Assembly: GCA_020634245.1 (NCBI GenBank)
Contig: JACKCC010000018.1
Coordinates: 62,001-126,000, forward strand
DNA length: 64,000 nt
DNA from: Ardenticatenaceae bacterium
Lineage (GTDB): Bacteria > Chloroflexota > Anaerolineae > Promineifilales > Promineifilaceae
Direction of reading: 5' to 3'
In this document: positions 43,002 through 51,422 of the stretch, in pieces
Position numbering within the stretch: the first letter of the stretch is position 1
How the letters are laid out: each line of letters starts with the position of its first letter
Program-made: the position numbers and the translations under genes
The notes under the pieces: generated by a model
Seen by the model: the letters and a program-made list of their open reading frames with translations, nothing else
Databases searched by the model: none
Told to the model about the DNA's origin: nothing

Positions 43002-44621
43002 TTATTTTCTAAACCGGAACAGGCCGAATAGCACGGCCGTTACCCCTGCCAATCCGCCCAATACCGCCGCCCACTTACCCACATTCGGCTTGACTTCCGC
43101 CTTCTTAACCGACTCCACCACTTCAACAATCGGCTGCACCCGCTGCCGCGGCGTCACGCCAAACGCCAGCCGTAAAATCGCCTTGCCCAGCTTGTAACGG
43201 CCCGGATAACGCATCTGCGTCGCCAGATCAAACGGCAGCGGCGGCCAGCCAATGGCATACGATCGCAAATGCGTGAACTGCATGACCTCTTCACGGCCGT
43301 GCGTGCGCGCATTGCCCGACTGTTTCACCCCACCAAAAGGCAGTTCCGATACCGGGTAATGCGAAATGGCATCGTTGATATTGACCGAGCCGACCTGGAG
43401 CCGGTGCGCGGCGCGTTTGGCCTGGCGCATGTCGTTGCTCCAGACGCAGGCGCTGAGGCCGTACTCGTTGTCGTTGGCCAGCCAGATCGCTTCTGTCTCG
43501 TCCTTCACTTTCATGATGGGCAAAATCGGGCCAAAGGTCTCTTCACGCATTAGCTTCATGCTGTGATCGACGTCCACGACGATGGTCGGTTCCATGAACA
43601 GGCCATCGATCTTGCCACCGGTGAGAACGTTGGCCCCCTTGGCGATGGCGTCACCGAGCTGCTCGCGAACAATCTTGACCTGACGCTCAAAGGTCAGCGG
43701 CCCCATGTGGTTGGGATTGTCCAGTGCGGGCGAGTAGCCCATTTTGAGCTTTTCGGTTTCGGCGAGAACGGCCGTTACAAATTCATCATACACCACCTCC
43801 ACCGCGTACACCCGCTCCACCCCCATACAGGTCTGGCCGGTGTTGTAAAATGCGCCCCACACGCCCCACTTGGCCGCCGCTTTCACGTCGGCGTGTTCCA
43901 AGACCAACATCGGGTCTTTGCCGCCCAATTCGTAGAGGAACGGCGTCAACGTTTTGGCCGTCGCTTCGGCGATTTTTTTGCCAGTAGCCGTTGAACCGGT
44001 CAAAAAGACCAGGTCAGGGCTGGATTCGACAATCGCCGCGCCGACCGTGCCGTCGCCGTGCAAAACGCGGACGTAGGGAGCCAGCTCCGGCACACGTTGG
44101 AACAGTTTTTCGAGAAGCGCGCCGGTAGCGGCCGTTACCTCCGACGGCTTCAAAATAACCGTATTCCCGGCCAACAGCGCCGACAAAACCGGTGACATGC
44201 ACAAATCAAACGGGTAATTCCAGGGACCAATCACCGCCACCACGCCAAATGGATGCGGCTCGGTGTAATATTGGCGGAAAATGTACAGGCCCGGCGGCAC
44301 GCGGCGGCGCTGTAGCCAGCTTTCGGCATTGCGGTAGTAGTGGTGCATCCGGTCGACGACCATCATTACCTCAATCAATCCATCCTGGCGGCTCTTGCCC
44401 GTGTCCTGGTTGAGCACGGCGCTGATTTCGTCAACCGAATCGATGATGACTTCTTGCAGCAGCCGCAAAATGCGCACCCGGTCGGCAACCGATTTGCGCC
44501 GCCACACCTCAAAATTCAGCCGCAGTTCCTTGTGCGCCTGCTTGATGTCCTCGTCGGTGGCCATCACAATTTGGCCAAATTGTTCACCGGTCGCCGGATT
44601 TACAAATGGTAAATTTGCCAT
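43002..44621 (-). CDS. Membrane-anchored aldehyde dehydrogenase
   Basis: A 539-residue NAD(P)-dependent aldehyde dehydrogenase. Seen: the cofactor loop VVAVIGPWNYPFDL near residue 129, the oxyanion Asn region, the catalytic Glu in PFLYELGGKDPML near residue 233, and the nucleophile Cys in NTGQTCMGVERVYA near residue 267. ETFGPILPIMKV follows. Residues 510-535 form a C-terminal hydrophobic helix (WAAVLGGLAGVTAVLFGLF) ending in basic residues, which implies a membrane tail anchor, as in long-chain fatty-aldehyde dehydrogenases. The upstream minus-strand GMC oxidoreductase also has a C-terminal anchor, so the pair may oxidise alcohols to acids at the membrane. The exact aldehyde is inferred. Confidence 0.93.
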   Translation of the reverse strand: MANLPFVNPATGEQFGQIVMATDEDIKQAHKELRLNFEVWRRKSVADRVRILRLLQEVIIDSVDEISAVLNQDTGKSRQDGLIEVMMVVDRMHHYYRNAESWLQRRRVPPGLYIFRQYYTEPHPFGVVAVIGPWNYPFDLCMSPVLSALLAGNTVILKPSEVTAATGALLEKLFQRVPELAPYVRVLHGDGTVGAAIVESSPDLVFLTGSTATGKKIAEATAKTLTPFLYELGGKDPMLVLEHADVKAAAKWGVWGAFYNTGQTCMGVERVYAVEVVYDEFVTAVLAETEKLKMGYSPALDNPNHMGPLTFERQVKIVREQLGDAIAKGANVLTGGKIDGLFMEPTIVVDVDHSMKLMREETFGPILPIMKVKDETEAIWLANDNEYGLSACVWSNDMRQAKRAAHRLQVGSVNINDAISHYPVSELPFGGVKQSGNARTHGREEVMQFTHLRSYAIGWPPLPFDLATQMRYPGRYKLGKAILRLAFGVTPRQRVQPIVEVVESVKKAEVKPNVGKWAAVLGGLAGVTAVLFGLFRFRK

Positions 44622-44639
44622 CGTTTTTCTCCAATCCTT

Positions 44640-44825
44640 TGTGGTTGTGCATTTTTTCGTAAGGGCGGGACGACCAGGACAGGTTTATACCATCGCGGAT
44701 GGCGTTGTCTCCCGGTCGTCTCGCCCAAATCCACGGGCGTAGTAGCAGGGCGAGACAGCGCGGAGAAAAGATCGTCTGTTTCTATCAAGACCATGCCGCG
44801 CCGTCCTGCCCCTACAAACCACAAT
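44640..44825. repeat. Palindromic GGGCGGGACGACC repeat
   Basis: GGGCGGGACGACC (about 44664-44676) pairs with GGTCGTCTCGCCC (about 44715-44727), and a further GGGCGAGACAGCGCGG/CCGCGCCGTCCTGCCC pair follows. It fills the space between the two oxidoreductase genes. Confidence 0.5.
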
Positions 44826-44856
44826 TTTTATTAGAATTATTAGCCGTTTTCACACC

Positions 44857-46644
44857 CTACGCCTTTTTCTGCTTGAGAAGTCGGGCTGCAATCAGCGCCG
44901 CTGGAACCACCAAAAGCAAAGGTAGCGCCCTTTTTATCAACTTTTCAGAGTGATTGTGGTGGCCGTTGTTGATGTAGAAACCGGGTGGGGCGGCTAACGG
45001 CCGTTCCTCCTCAGCCTCTTCTTTCTTGGGCATCTTACTCATCGCCCGCTCCGACATCGCCGTAATCGTCAGACTGGGATTCACACCCAGATTGGCCGGA
45101 ATCACCGAGCCATCGGCCACGTACAGGCCAGGATAGTTGAACACTTCTTGATTGACATCCACCACGCCCTTCGATTCGTCAGCCCCAATGCCGCAGCCGC
45201 CCAAAATGTGGGCCGTCGAGGGCGTGTTGAGCAGCATTTCGTTGACCGGCCCCTGCGGAATGCCGTCGATGCGCGCCGCAAACCCTTCCAACACCTTGCG
45301 CCCGGCCTCAATCACCGCCGGAATGGGCAGGCTGTGGTCCCGCTCGCTGACCAGCCCCTGCCGGAACAGCGTAAACACACTGCGCCCGCGCTTCAAATGC
45401 ATCCGGTTCTCCAGCGTCTGCATGATCAGCAAAATCGTCGTGTCCCGTGCCCAGTCGGGCAGCAGCTTGGCTTTGAGGAAGTCATACGGCCGTTTCACCC
45501 CATACTCGACAAACCGCCCCAACTGCTGCCAAATGGTGCCGTCATCGGTAGGCAGGAGCGGCATGGCAATGTTGCGGATAAACGACGAGCCGCGCGGATA
45601 ACGCACCGGTTCCACGCTGGTCACGTCATCAATCCAAAAGTGGGAGGTGATGGCCACACCCTGCGAAAAATCGTCGCCTTCGTGACGAGCCGTAACGCCG
45701 GTGAGGGCTTCGCTGTTGCTGCGCACCATCGTCCCCAACCGCCGCGATAATTTAGGCAGTGACCGGGTTTCGTCGCGGCATTGCAGCAGCAAATCAACCG
45801 TCCCCAACACGCCCGCCGACACAACCACGTTACGCGCCCGCACACTGCGGCGACGCTTGACAATCCAGTCGGTTGTCCGTTCGTAGATGATTTCGTAACG
45901 GCCGTTCGCCGGAGCTTGGTTGTATAACGGCCGTATATCGACCACATTGGCTTCCGACCGCACGTCCGCCCCCCACGTCTCGGCAAAATAGAGGTAATTC
46001 TTGTCCAGCGTATTCTTGGCATTGTGCTGGCAGCCCACCATGCAGCCGCCGCAGTGAATGCAGCCCGCCCGCGCCGGCCCTTCGCCAGCAAAAAACGGAT
46101 CGGGAACTGTCACGCCCGGCTCGCCAAAAAAAATGGCTACCGGCGACGGCGCAAAGGTATGCTCCTGCCCCAGCTCCTTGGCAATGTCCAGCAAAATGTG
46201 GTCCGCCGGCCAATATGTGGGATTCTCCGTCACCCCCAGCATCCGGTTAGCAGTCGCGAAATGCGGCTCCAGTTCCGCTTCCCAATCGGCCAGTCCAGCC
46301 CACTCTTCAGCCTCGAAAAACTTCTGGCCTGGCTTGATATGGGTGCTGGCATAAACCAGACTGCCGCCCCCCACGCCGCTGCCGTTCAAAATCATGATGT
46401 CATCCAAAAAATTGATACCCATAATGCCAAAGCAGCGCGCCGCCGGCAGCCACAAATATTTGAAAATGTTCCAGTTGGTTTTGGGGAAATCCTGGGCGCG
46501 GAATCGTTTGCCCCGCTCCAACACCAGCACCTTGTACCCTTTTTCGGTCAGGCGCATGGCCGATACACTGCCGCCAAACCCGGAACCGATTACCACAAAA
46601 TCATACACTTCATCTGACGCAAAATTGGCCTTCACATTGCTCAT
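44857..46644 (-). CDS. GMC-type FAD alcohol oxidoreductase (cholesterol-oxidase-like), tail-anchored
   Basis: A 595-residue flavoprotein. The dinucleotide-binding motif VVIGSGFGGSVSAMRLTEKG lies near residues 17-36 and binds FAD; NGSGVGGGSLVYASTH near residue 87 is the cholesterol-oxidase/GMC flavin loop. A Cys cluster CIHCGGCMVGC near residue 195 is found in the subgroup of bacterial cholesterol-oxidase-like GMC enzymes. The C-terminus has HILGGCGIG, then FAD-contact GLYVADGSVIPANLGVNPSLTI, and finally a hydrophobic helix RALPLLLVVPAALIAARLL with a basic tail. It oxidises an alcohol (sterol-like or long chain). The start at MSNVKANF has an AGAGGG ribosome site; an upstream ATG would add 11 residues. 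Confidence 0.9.
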   Translation of the reverse strand: MSNVKANFASDEVYDFVVIGSGFGGSVSAMRLTEKGYKVLVLERGKRFRAQDFPKTNWNIFKYLWLPAARCFGIMGINFLDDIMILNGSGVGGGSLVYASTHIKPGQKFFEAEEWAGLADWEAELEPHFATANRMLGVTENPTYWPADHILLDIAKELGQEHTFAPSPVAIFFGEPGVTVPDPFFAGEGPARAGCIHCGGCMVGCQHNAKNTLDKNYLYFAETWGADVRSEANVVDIRPLYNQAPANGRYEIIYERTTDWIVKRRRSVRARNVVVSAGVLGTVDLLLQCRDETRSLPKLSRRLGTMVRSNSEALTGVTARHEGDDFSQGVAITSHFWIDDVTSVEPVRYPRGSSFIRNIAMPLLPTDDGTIWQQLGRFVEYGVKRPYDFLKAKLLPDWARDTTILLIMQTLENRMHLKRGRSVFTLFRQGLVSERDHSLPIPAVIEAGRKVLEGFAARIDGIPQGPVNEMLLNTPSTAHILGGCGIGADESKGVVDVNQEVFNYPGLYVADGSVIPANLGVNPSLTITAMSERAMSKMPKKEEAEEERPLAAPPGFYINNGHHNHSEKLIKRALPLLLVVPAALIAARLLKQKKA

Positions 46645-46821
46645 AGTTTTGCCCTCTAGAAGCATTTGCTCCCACAAAAGGATGAGATCACCAAGCCCAC
46701 CCGACTTTTGATACGGGCATTATAACACAGTGCGTCATATTCTGTACAGACAAATGTTGCATAACATATGAAACAAATATTAAGAAGAGTTGTCAATGTC
46801 AGGCTTTGAATTTATAATTTA

Positions 46822-46837
46822 TTGCAAATATTAGCAA
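46822..46837. promoter_or_regulatory. Candidate Fur-family operator
   Basis: An imperfect palindrome TTGCAAATATTAGCAA (7 of 8 arm bases match) lies about 20 bases before the Fur-family ATG in an AT-rich promoter region. The position fits autoregulation; the sequence resembles no named box exactly. Confidence 0.4.
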
Positions 46838-46857
46838 TAACAATTAATTGCATTACA

Positions 46858-47292
46858 ATGTCCCATGACAAGTTAAATTACGTTGAACGTGTCCATGAGC
46901 AAGGTGGGCGCATGACACCACAGCGCCAAATCATTTTGGACACTATTTGTGCCATTGGCGAACATACCACTGCCAGTGATATTTTTGATCGCGTCCATGC
47001 CATCGCCACACACATTGACCGGGCCACTGTATACCGGACGCTGGCCTTTTTTTGTGATCTGAATGTCCTGGTATCGGCCGAGATTGAGGGTAAGACTGTT
47101 TACGAAATTGCGGCGCCTACACCGCATCATCATCTGGTCTGCCGCAATTGTGGTCATGTTACCACGCTCACAAACCATCATCTTGATCAATTTGTGCAAT
47201 ACCTGATTGAAAAGCACCATTTTCAACCAGAAATTAATCATTTGACCATTACCGGCCTTTGCGCAGCTTGCCAGGGGGCCAACAAAGATTAA
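46858..47292 (+). CDS. Fur family metal-responsive regulator
   Basis: A 144-residue protein. The N-terminal winged helix includes GGRMTPQRQIILDTI and DIFDRVHAIATHIDRATVYRTLAFF. The dimerisation domain has the structural zinc pairs CRNCGHV and CAACQ, and a His-rich stretch PTPHHHLVC that could bind the regulatory metal. Zn, Ni, Mn or Fe sensing cannot be separated by sequence; the following CbiMQO importer genes favour nickel or cobalt (Nur-like), or zinc. The ATG at 46858 is used; a TTG at 46822 lies inside the operator. It is followed after 14 bases by cbiM and is presumably the local repressor. Confidence 0.93.
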   Translation: MSHDKLNYVERVHEQGGRMTPQRQIILDTICAIGEHTTASDIFDRVHAIATHIDRATVYRTLAFFCDLNVLVSAEIEGKTVYEIAAPTPHHHLVCRNCGHVTTLTNHHLDQFVQYLIEKHHFQPEINHLTITGLCAACQGANKD

Positions 47293-47306
47293 AGGAGAAA
47301 AAGACG

Positions 47307-48269
47307 ATGTTTCCTATTACTGTTCAAGCAATGCATATCCCTGATGGCTTTTTAAGCCTGGTAATCGCTCTAACAGCCTGGGTTTTGGCTGTTATTTTTA
47401 TTCTGATGGCTATACGGAATTCTCAAGAGTCATTTGATGAAAAACTGGTGCCACTGGCCGGCATTATGGCTGCTTTTATTTTTGCCGGGCAGATGATTAA
47501 CTTTCCGGTCGCTGGTGGTACGTCAGGTCATTTTATTGGCGCGGCGCTGGCAGCGGTGGTTTTGGGGCCGTGGCTGGGCATTTTGGTGATGACGGCCGTT
47601 ATTGCCCTACAGGCTCTCCTCTTCCAAGATGGCGGTCTAGTCGTCATGGGCGCTAACATCCTGGCTATGGGCGTCGTTCCGGCGCTGATCAGCTATGGCC
47701 TTTACCGAGCGGCAGCTAATCGTAACCGGCGCGTGCAGATGCTGACCGTGGCCGGCGGGGCCTGGTTGTCAGTCATGGGCGGTGCGCTGCTGGTATCGCT
47801 TCTGCTGGGTTTTAGCGGGACTTCCAGCTTCCGGGTGGTCGTACCGGCGATGCTGGGCATCCACGCCCTTATTGGCCTGGGTGAAGCCCTGATCACGGTG
47901 GCGGCTTTGAGTTTGATCATGAATACCCGGCCGCAGCTTTTGCAAACCAGCGCCGAGGCTGGCGGTCGTGGCTGGATTGTGGGCGGCATTGCTGTCACAC
48001 TGTTAATCGTTCTAATTTCGCCATTTGCTTCCGGGTTTCCGGACGGATTGGAATGGGTGGCAGAGGAGAGCGGGTTTTTGCATACGGCCGTTGACGCTCC
48101 CTTCCAAATTCTACCCGATTACACGATTCCAGTTCTGGGTGAAACCGGCCTTTCCACAATTGTGGCCGGTATTGTCGGCGCATTGGTTGTGGCTGCGATC
48201 ACCTTTGGTCTGGCACGGCTGCTTCGCGGCAAAAAGTTAGAGACTAAGCGACTAGGGACTGGGGACTAA
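47307..48269 (+). CDS. cbiM: CbiM-type metal importer substrate subunit (with CbiN-like C-terminus)
   Basis: A 320-residue membrane protein of the cobalt/nickel ECF family with about eight hydrophobic segments. The family metal-binding N-terminus MHIPDGFLS is present but preceded by MFPITVQA, with the strong AAGGAGAAAAAGACG ribosome site favouring the upstream ATG. In CbiM the buried Met-His-Ile coordinates the metal after leader removal, and VQA would fit a short cleavage site. The GGTSGHFIGA loop is conserved. The C-terminal part (SGFPDGLEWVAEE, then a final helix) resembles CbiN/NikN fused in. Together with cbiQ and cbiO it forms an ATP-driven Co/Ni uptake system. Confidence 0.92.
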   Translation: MFPITVQAMHIPDGFLSLVIALTAWVLAVIFILMAIRNSQESFDEKLVPLAGIMAAFIFAGQMINFPVAGGTSGHFIGAALAAVVLGPWLGILVMTAVIALQALLFQDGGLVVMGANILAMGVVPALISYGLYRAAANRNRRVQMLTVAGGAWLSVMGGALLVSLLLGFSGTSSFRVVVPAMLGIHALIGLGEALITVAALSLIMNTRPQLLQTSAEAGGRGWIVGGIAVTLLIVLISPFASGFPDGLEWVAEESGFLHTAVDAPFQILPDYTIPVLGETGLSTIVAGIVGALVVAAITFGLARLLRGKKLETKRLGTGD

Positions 48270-48271
48270 TT

Positions 48272-49066
48272 TTGCACGTCAACACCTTTGACCGCTATCA
48301 GGAAGGCAGCAGCCTTGTTCACCAGCTTGATCCACGGGTCAAGGTGGTGGCGGCGATTCTTTTTATTTTTTCCAATGTTTTGCTGCCTGACGGAGCCTGG
48401 ACAGCGTTTGCCGCGGCCTGGATCGTCATTTTGCTGGCCGGTTTTATGGCTCGGCTGCCTCCTGGCTATATCTTCAAACGGTCGTTTATTGCGCTGCCCT
48501 TTGCCCTGGCAGCGGTGACGGTGTTGTTTACGGTTCCGGGAACGGCCGTTACCACCTTCACTCTCTTTTCCAGCACCGTCACCATTTCCGACGCCGGATT
48601 AGTGCGTTTTGCCAGCATCGTCATCCGCAGTTGGCTTTCCGTCCAGGGGGCCATCTGGTTGACGGCCACAACGCCTTTTCCCGATTTGATGCACGCCCTG
48701 CGCCATCTGCGTGTACCACGATTACTCACGGCGATCATCAGTTTCATGTACCGTTACCTGTTCGTTCTGGCCGATGAAGCGGGACGATTGCTGCGTGCGC
48801 GAGAAGCCCGCAGCGCCGCCCCTGTCGGCGGTAAAGGCGGCGGACGCCTGCTCTGGCGGGCAAAAGTGGCCGGCAGTATGGTTGGCCAGCTTTTCCTACG
48901 CAGTTTTGATCGCAGCGAACGGGTGTACAATGCAATGCTTGCCAGAGGGTATCGCGGCCAATTATTGACGATGAACCCCCATGAGATGGCAGTGCGAGAT
49001 TGGTGGGGTTTGGCAACGGCCGTGACCCTCATTCTCTTGGTTCAAATAACAGGCTATATCTTTTGA
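48272..49066 (+). CDS. cbiQ: CbiQ-type ECF transmembrane subunit
   Basis: A 264-residue T-component with about five membrane helices. It starts with a TTG (GGGGACT upstream) at HVNTFDRYQEGSSLVHQLDPRVKVV, the typical CbiQ N-terminus. The coupling helices that dock to the ATPase carry the Ala-Arg-Gly/Ala-Arg-Glu motifs: LRAREARSAAP near residue 171 and MLARGYRG near residue 225. It couples ATP hydrolysis by CbiO to metal release from CbiM. No ATG with better similarity is available. The gene is separated from cbiM by two bases. Confidence 0.9.
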   Translation: MHVNTFDRYQEGSSLVHQLDPRVKVVAAILFIFSNVLLPDGAWTAFAAAWIVILLAGFMARLPPGYIFKRSFIALPFALAAVTVLFTVPGTAVTTFTLFSSTVTISDAGLVRFASIVIRSWLSVQGAIWLTATTPFPDLMHALRHLRVPRLLTAIISFMYRYLFVLADEAGRLLRAREARSAAPVGGKGGGRLLWRAKVAGSMVGQLFLRSFDRSERVYNAMLARGYRGQLLTMNPHEMAVRDWWGLATAVTLILLVQITGYIF

Positions 49067-49087
49067 AATTCATAACTGAAGATTAAT

Positions 49088-49105
49088 GATTGACAATTGT
49101 CAATC
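49088..49105. repeat. Short perfect palindrome between cbiQ and cbiO
   Basis: GATTGACAATTGTCAATC, a perfect 18-base palindrome. It is probably an mRNA hairpin or remnant of a larger repeat; the same words occur in the ROK spacer. Confidence 0.45.
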
Positions 49106-49131
49106 ATCAATTTTCACTCTTTAGGTTTTTT

Positions 49132-49896
49132 ATGCCCATCATTCACGAATCCGACCGGGAGCTATTACGAACAGACAATGGTTCCGGCCCGCCAACATTG
49201 GCCGTCCAACATCTCAGCTTTAGCTACCCCGACGGTCACCAAGCACTGCAAGATGTCTCTTTACAGATAACGCCCGGCGAAAAAGTAGCCCTCGTTGGGC
49301 CTAACGGCGCGGGCAAAAGCACGCTCATGCTGCACTTGAACGGCTTGCTGCAAGGCCAGGGCACAATTGAAATTGCCGGTTTGCCGGTTGTTAAAGAACA
49401 TTTCCCGGTCATCCACGGCAAGGTGGGCATGGTTTTCCAGAACCCCGACGACCAGCTTTTCTCGCCGACCGTGTTCGATGACGTCGCCTTTGGCCCGCTG
49501 CACATGGGGCTGCCCGAAGTGGAGATTCACCAACGGGTAGCTAAAGCACTGTCGTTGGTAGGGATGGAAGGCTTTGAAAACCGGCTGTCCCATCATCTCA
49601 GCCTGGGACAGAAAAAGCGGGTGTCAATCGCCACCGTGCTGTCGATGGACCCGGAAATCCTGGTGCTGGATGAACCTTCGGCCGGATTAGACCCCCGTGC
49701 CCGCCGGGCGCTCATCAACCTGCTGCACGAACTCCCCCTGACGATGTTGGTATCCAGCCACGACATGCTCATGGTGCGCGAGTTGTTCCCGCGGATGATC
49801 ATCATGGATGAAGGGCGCGTGGTGGCTGATGGGGAAACGGCCGTTCTCCTTTCCGACGTTGATTTGTTAGAGCGGCATGGGTTGGAACGGCCGTAA
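49132..49896 (+). CDS. cbiO: CbiO-type ABC ATPase of metal ECF importer
   Basis: A 254-residue ATPase. Walker A GPNGAGKSTLMLHLNG near residue 60, Q-loop MVFQNPDDQLFSPTVFDDVAFGP, which is the CbiO/EcfA hallmark, signature LSLGQKKRVSIATVLS near residue 160, Walker B LVLDEPSAGLDP, and switch His in SSHDM. It powers the CbiMQ uptake system. The ATG at 49132 is chosen since it gives the usual length; a TTG/ATG region at 49090 lies within the palindrome. A terminator follows after 33 bases, which ends the fur-cbiMQO operon. Confidence 0.93.
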   Translation: MPIIHESDRELLRTDNGSGPPTLAVQHLSFSYPDGHQALQDVSLQITPGEKVALVGPNGAGKSTLMLHLNGLLQGQGTIEIAGLPVVKEHFPVIHGKVGMVFQNPDDQLFSPTVFDDVAFGPLHMGLPEVEIHQRVAKALSLVGMEGFENRLSHHLSLGQKKRVSIATVLSMDPEILVLDEPSAGLDPRARRALINLLHELPLTMLVSSHDMLMVRELFPRMIIMDEGRVVADGETAVLLSDVDLLERHGLERP

Positions 49897-49929
49897 TCCC
49901 CCTCTTTTACCCAATTCTCCAAATTCCTC

Positions 49930-49961
49930 AAGAAACCTCTTGACAAGGAGGTTTCTTTTTT
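49930..49961 (+). terminator. Intrinsic terminator of the metal importer operon
   Basis: Arms AAGAAACCTC (49930-49939) and GAGGTTTCTT (49948-49957) around TTGACAAG, followed by TTTT. It lies between cbiO and the lacI-type gene. Confidence 0.9.
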
Positions 49962-49968
49962 GTATATT

Positions 49969-49997
49969 ACTAACACGATTTAGTAAATCGTGTTAGT
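49969..49997. promoter_or_regulatory. Perfect 29-bp palindromic operator before LacI-type gene
   Basis: Fourteen-base arms ACTAACACGATTTA (49969-49982) and TAAATCGTGTTAGT (49984-49997) around a single G. The length and symmetry fit a LacI-family operator, 42 bases before the ATG, where binding would block transcription. It is the most symmetrical regulatory element in the window and probably an autoregulatory site. Confidence 0.8.
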
Positions 49998-50038
49998 CTT
50001 AAGATGACAGTAGGTTTTTGATAAAGTAAAATTCGGGC

Positions 50039-51076
50039 ATGAGCGAACAAACTTCCAAAAACAAACGACCCTCGATGAAAGATGTAGCTGAACTGGCTGG
50101 CGTCTCTCGAACTACTGTTTCCTTTGTTATCAACAAAGTTCCCGATTCCAACATTCCACCGGAAACCCAGGAGCGAGTGTGGACGGCCGTTGAAGAGCTG
50201 GGATACCGGCCCAACGTTTTAGCTCAGGGGCTGCGATCCCAGCAAACACGTACTATCGGCTTCATCTCCGACGAGATCGCCACAACGCCTCATGCAGGCC
50301 GCATCATTCAAGGAGCACAAGACCAGGCCTGGCAGCACAACAATCTCATTTTGCTGGTTAACACAGGCGGCGACCAAAATATGAAAAAAGCGGCCGTGGA
50401 CATGATGCTCGACCGACAAGTAGATGGGCTAGTCTATGCGACGATGTACCATCGTGAAGTCCATCCGCCGGAAATGGTTCATCAGGTACCAACCGTTCTG
50501 CTCGACTGTTTTGTCGCTGATCGCTCCTTGCCATCCATCATCCCCGATGAGGTAAATGGCGGCCGACAAGCAACAGAATTTCTTTTGCAAAAAGGACACC
50601 GGCGCATTGGATTTATTAACGACATTGACCCGATTCCAGCCAGATACGGCCGTTTGCAAGGATATCAACAAGCCCTGGCCGCTTACGCCATATCCTTCGA
50701 CGAGGAGTTAACAGTTTATCAGGAGACAGACCCTGCTGGCGGATATGATGGGGCAATGGCCCTGATGAAATTATCCAATCCACCGACTGCTCTGTTCTGT
50801 TTCAACGACCGGATGGCCATGGGCGCCTACGATGCCTTACGCAAACTCAACCTGTCCATCCCTGACGATGTAGCCATCGTGGGCTTTGATAACCAGGAAT
50901 TGATTTCGGCTAATCTACATCCCGGCCTTACCACTGTCGCCCTGCCCCACTATGAAATGGGCCAATGGGCAGTTAAGAAGCTGTTGCAGATCATCGATGA
51001 TGACGAAAACGGGCAAGAATCAGAGGTGGTTCAACATATGATTGATTGCCCGTTGGTATGCAGAGATTCGGCATAA
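50039..51076 (+). CDS. LacI family transcriptional repressor
   Basis: A 345-residue, full-length LacI protein. The HTH (residues 13-35, MKDVAELAGVSRTTVSFVIN) is followed by the hinge helix LGYRPNVLAQGLRSQQ, then the two-lobe sugar-binding core starting RTIGFISDEIATTPHAG and ending with FDNQELISANLHPGLTTV. It would bind the palindrome just upstream and respond to a sugar. No target operon is adjacent: the gene is followed by a partial copy of its own core and an IS. The regulated sugar genes are probably elsewhere, possibly the amino-sugar locus; a matching operator there was not seen by eye. Confidence 0.93.
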   Translation: MSEQTSKNKRPSMKDVAELAGVSRTTVSFVINKVPDSNIPPETQERVWTAVEELGYRPNVLAQGLRSQQTRTIGFISDEIATTPHAGRIIQGAQDQAWQHNNLILLVNTGGDQNMKKAAVDMMLDRQVDGLVYATMYHREVHPPEMVHQVPTVLLDCFVADRSLPSIIPDEVNGGRQATEFLLQKGHRRIGFINDIDPIPARYGRLQGYQQALAAYAISFDEELTVYQETDPAGGYDGAMALMKLSNPPTALFCFNDRMAMGAYDALRKLNLSIPDDVAIVGFDNQELISANLHPGLTTVALPHYEMGQWAVKKLLQIIDDDENGQESEVVQHMIDCPLVCRDSA

Positions 51077-51122
51077 TTTAGTCTGTTCTGGACATAGTTA
51101 CGAAGGAACTAAGGGCTTCATA

Positions 51123-51305
51123 ATGAAAAAACAAGAAAAATCTAATCCGATGAATTCAGGTGTCTTTGGGTTTGTAACCGATGAAATCGCGACAACGCCA
51201 TATGCCGTAAAAATCTTTGAGGGCGCGCAAGACACAGCCTGGAGTAAGGCCAAACTGTTGTTAATGGCCAATACGAAAGATGATCTGGCGTTGGAACGGA
51301 ATGTG
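51123..51305 (+). pseudogene. Truncated LacI-type core fragment
   Basis: About 60 codons, MKKQEKSNPMNSGVFGFVTD then EIATTPYAVKIFEGAQDTAWSK, match the start of the sugar-binding core of the complete LacI gene upstream (RTIGFISDEIATTPHAGRII). It lacks the HTH, has its own ATG, and its frame then runs into the IS3 element at about 51302 (the track of codons ends at 51335). The copy is divergent, so it is not a very recent duplication. The element cut off the remainder; the rest is not found on the other side of the IS. Confidence 0.75.
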
Positions 51306-51422
51306 TCAATAGTTTTGAGACACGAAAACCGATAAATTAGTGAGCAATCTCTCGCTCACCGGGCTGATGGATAAGGGGATAACTCTCCGCTGCGCTGCGA
51401 GTTACCCCCTTACCCACAGCCT

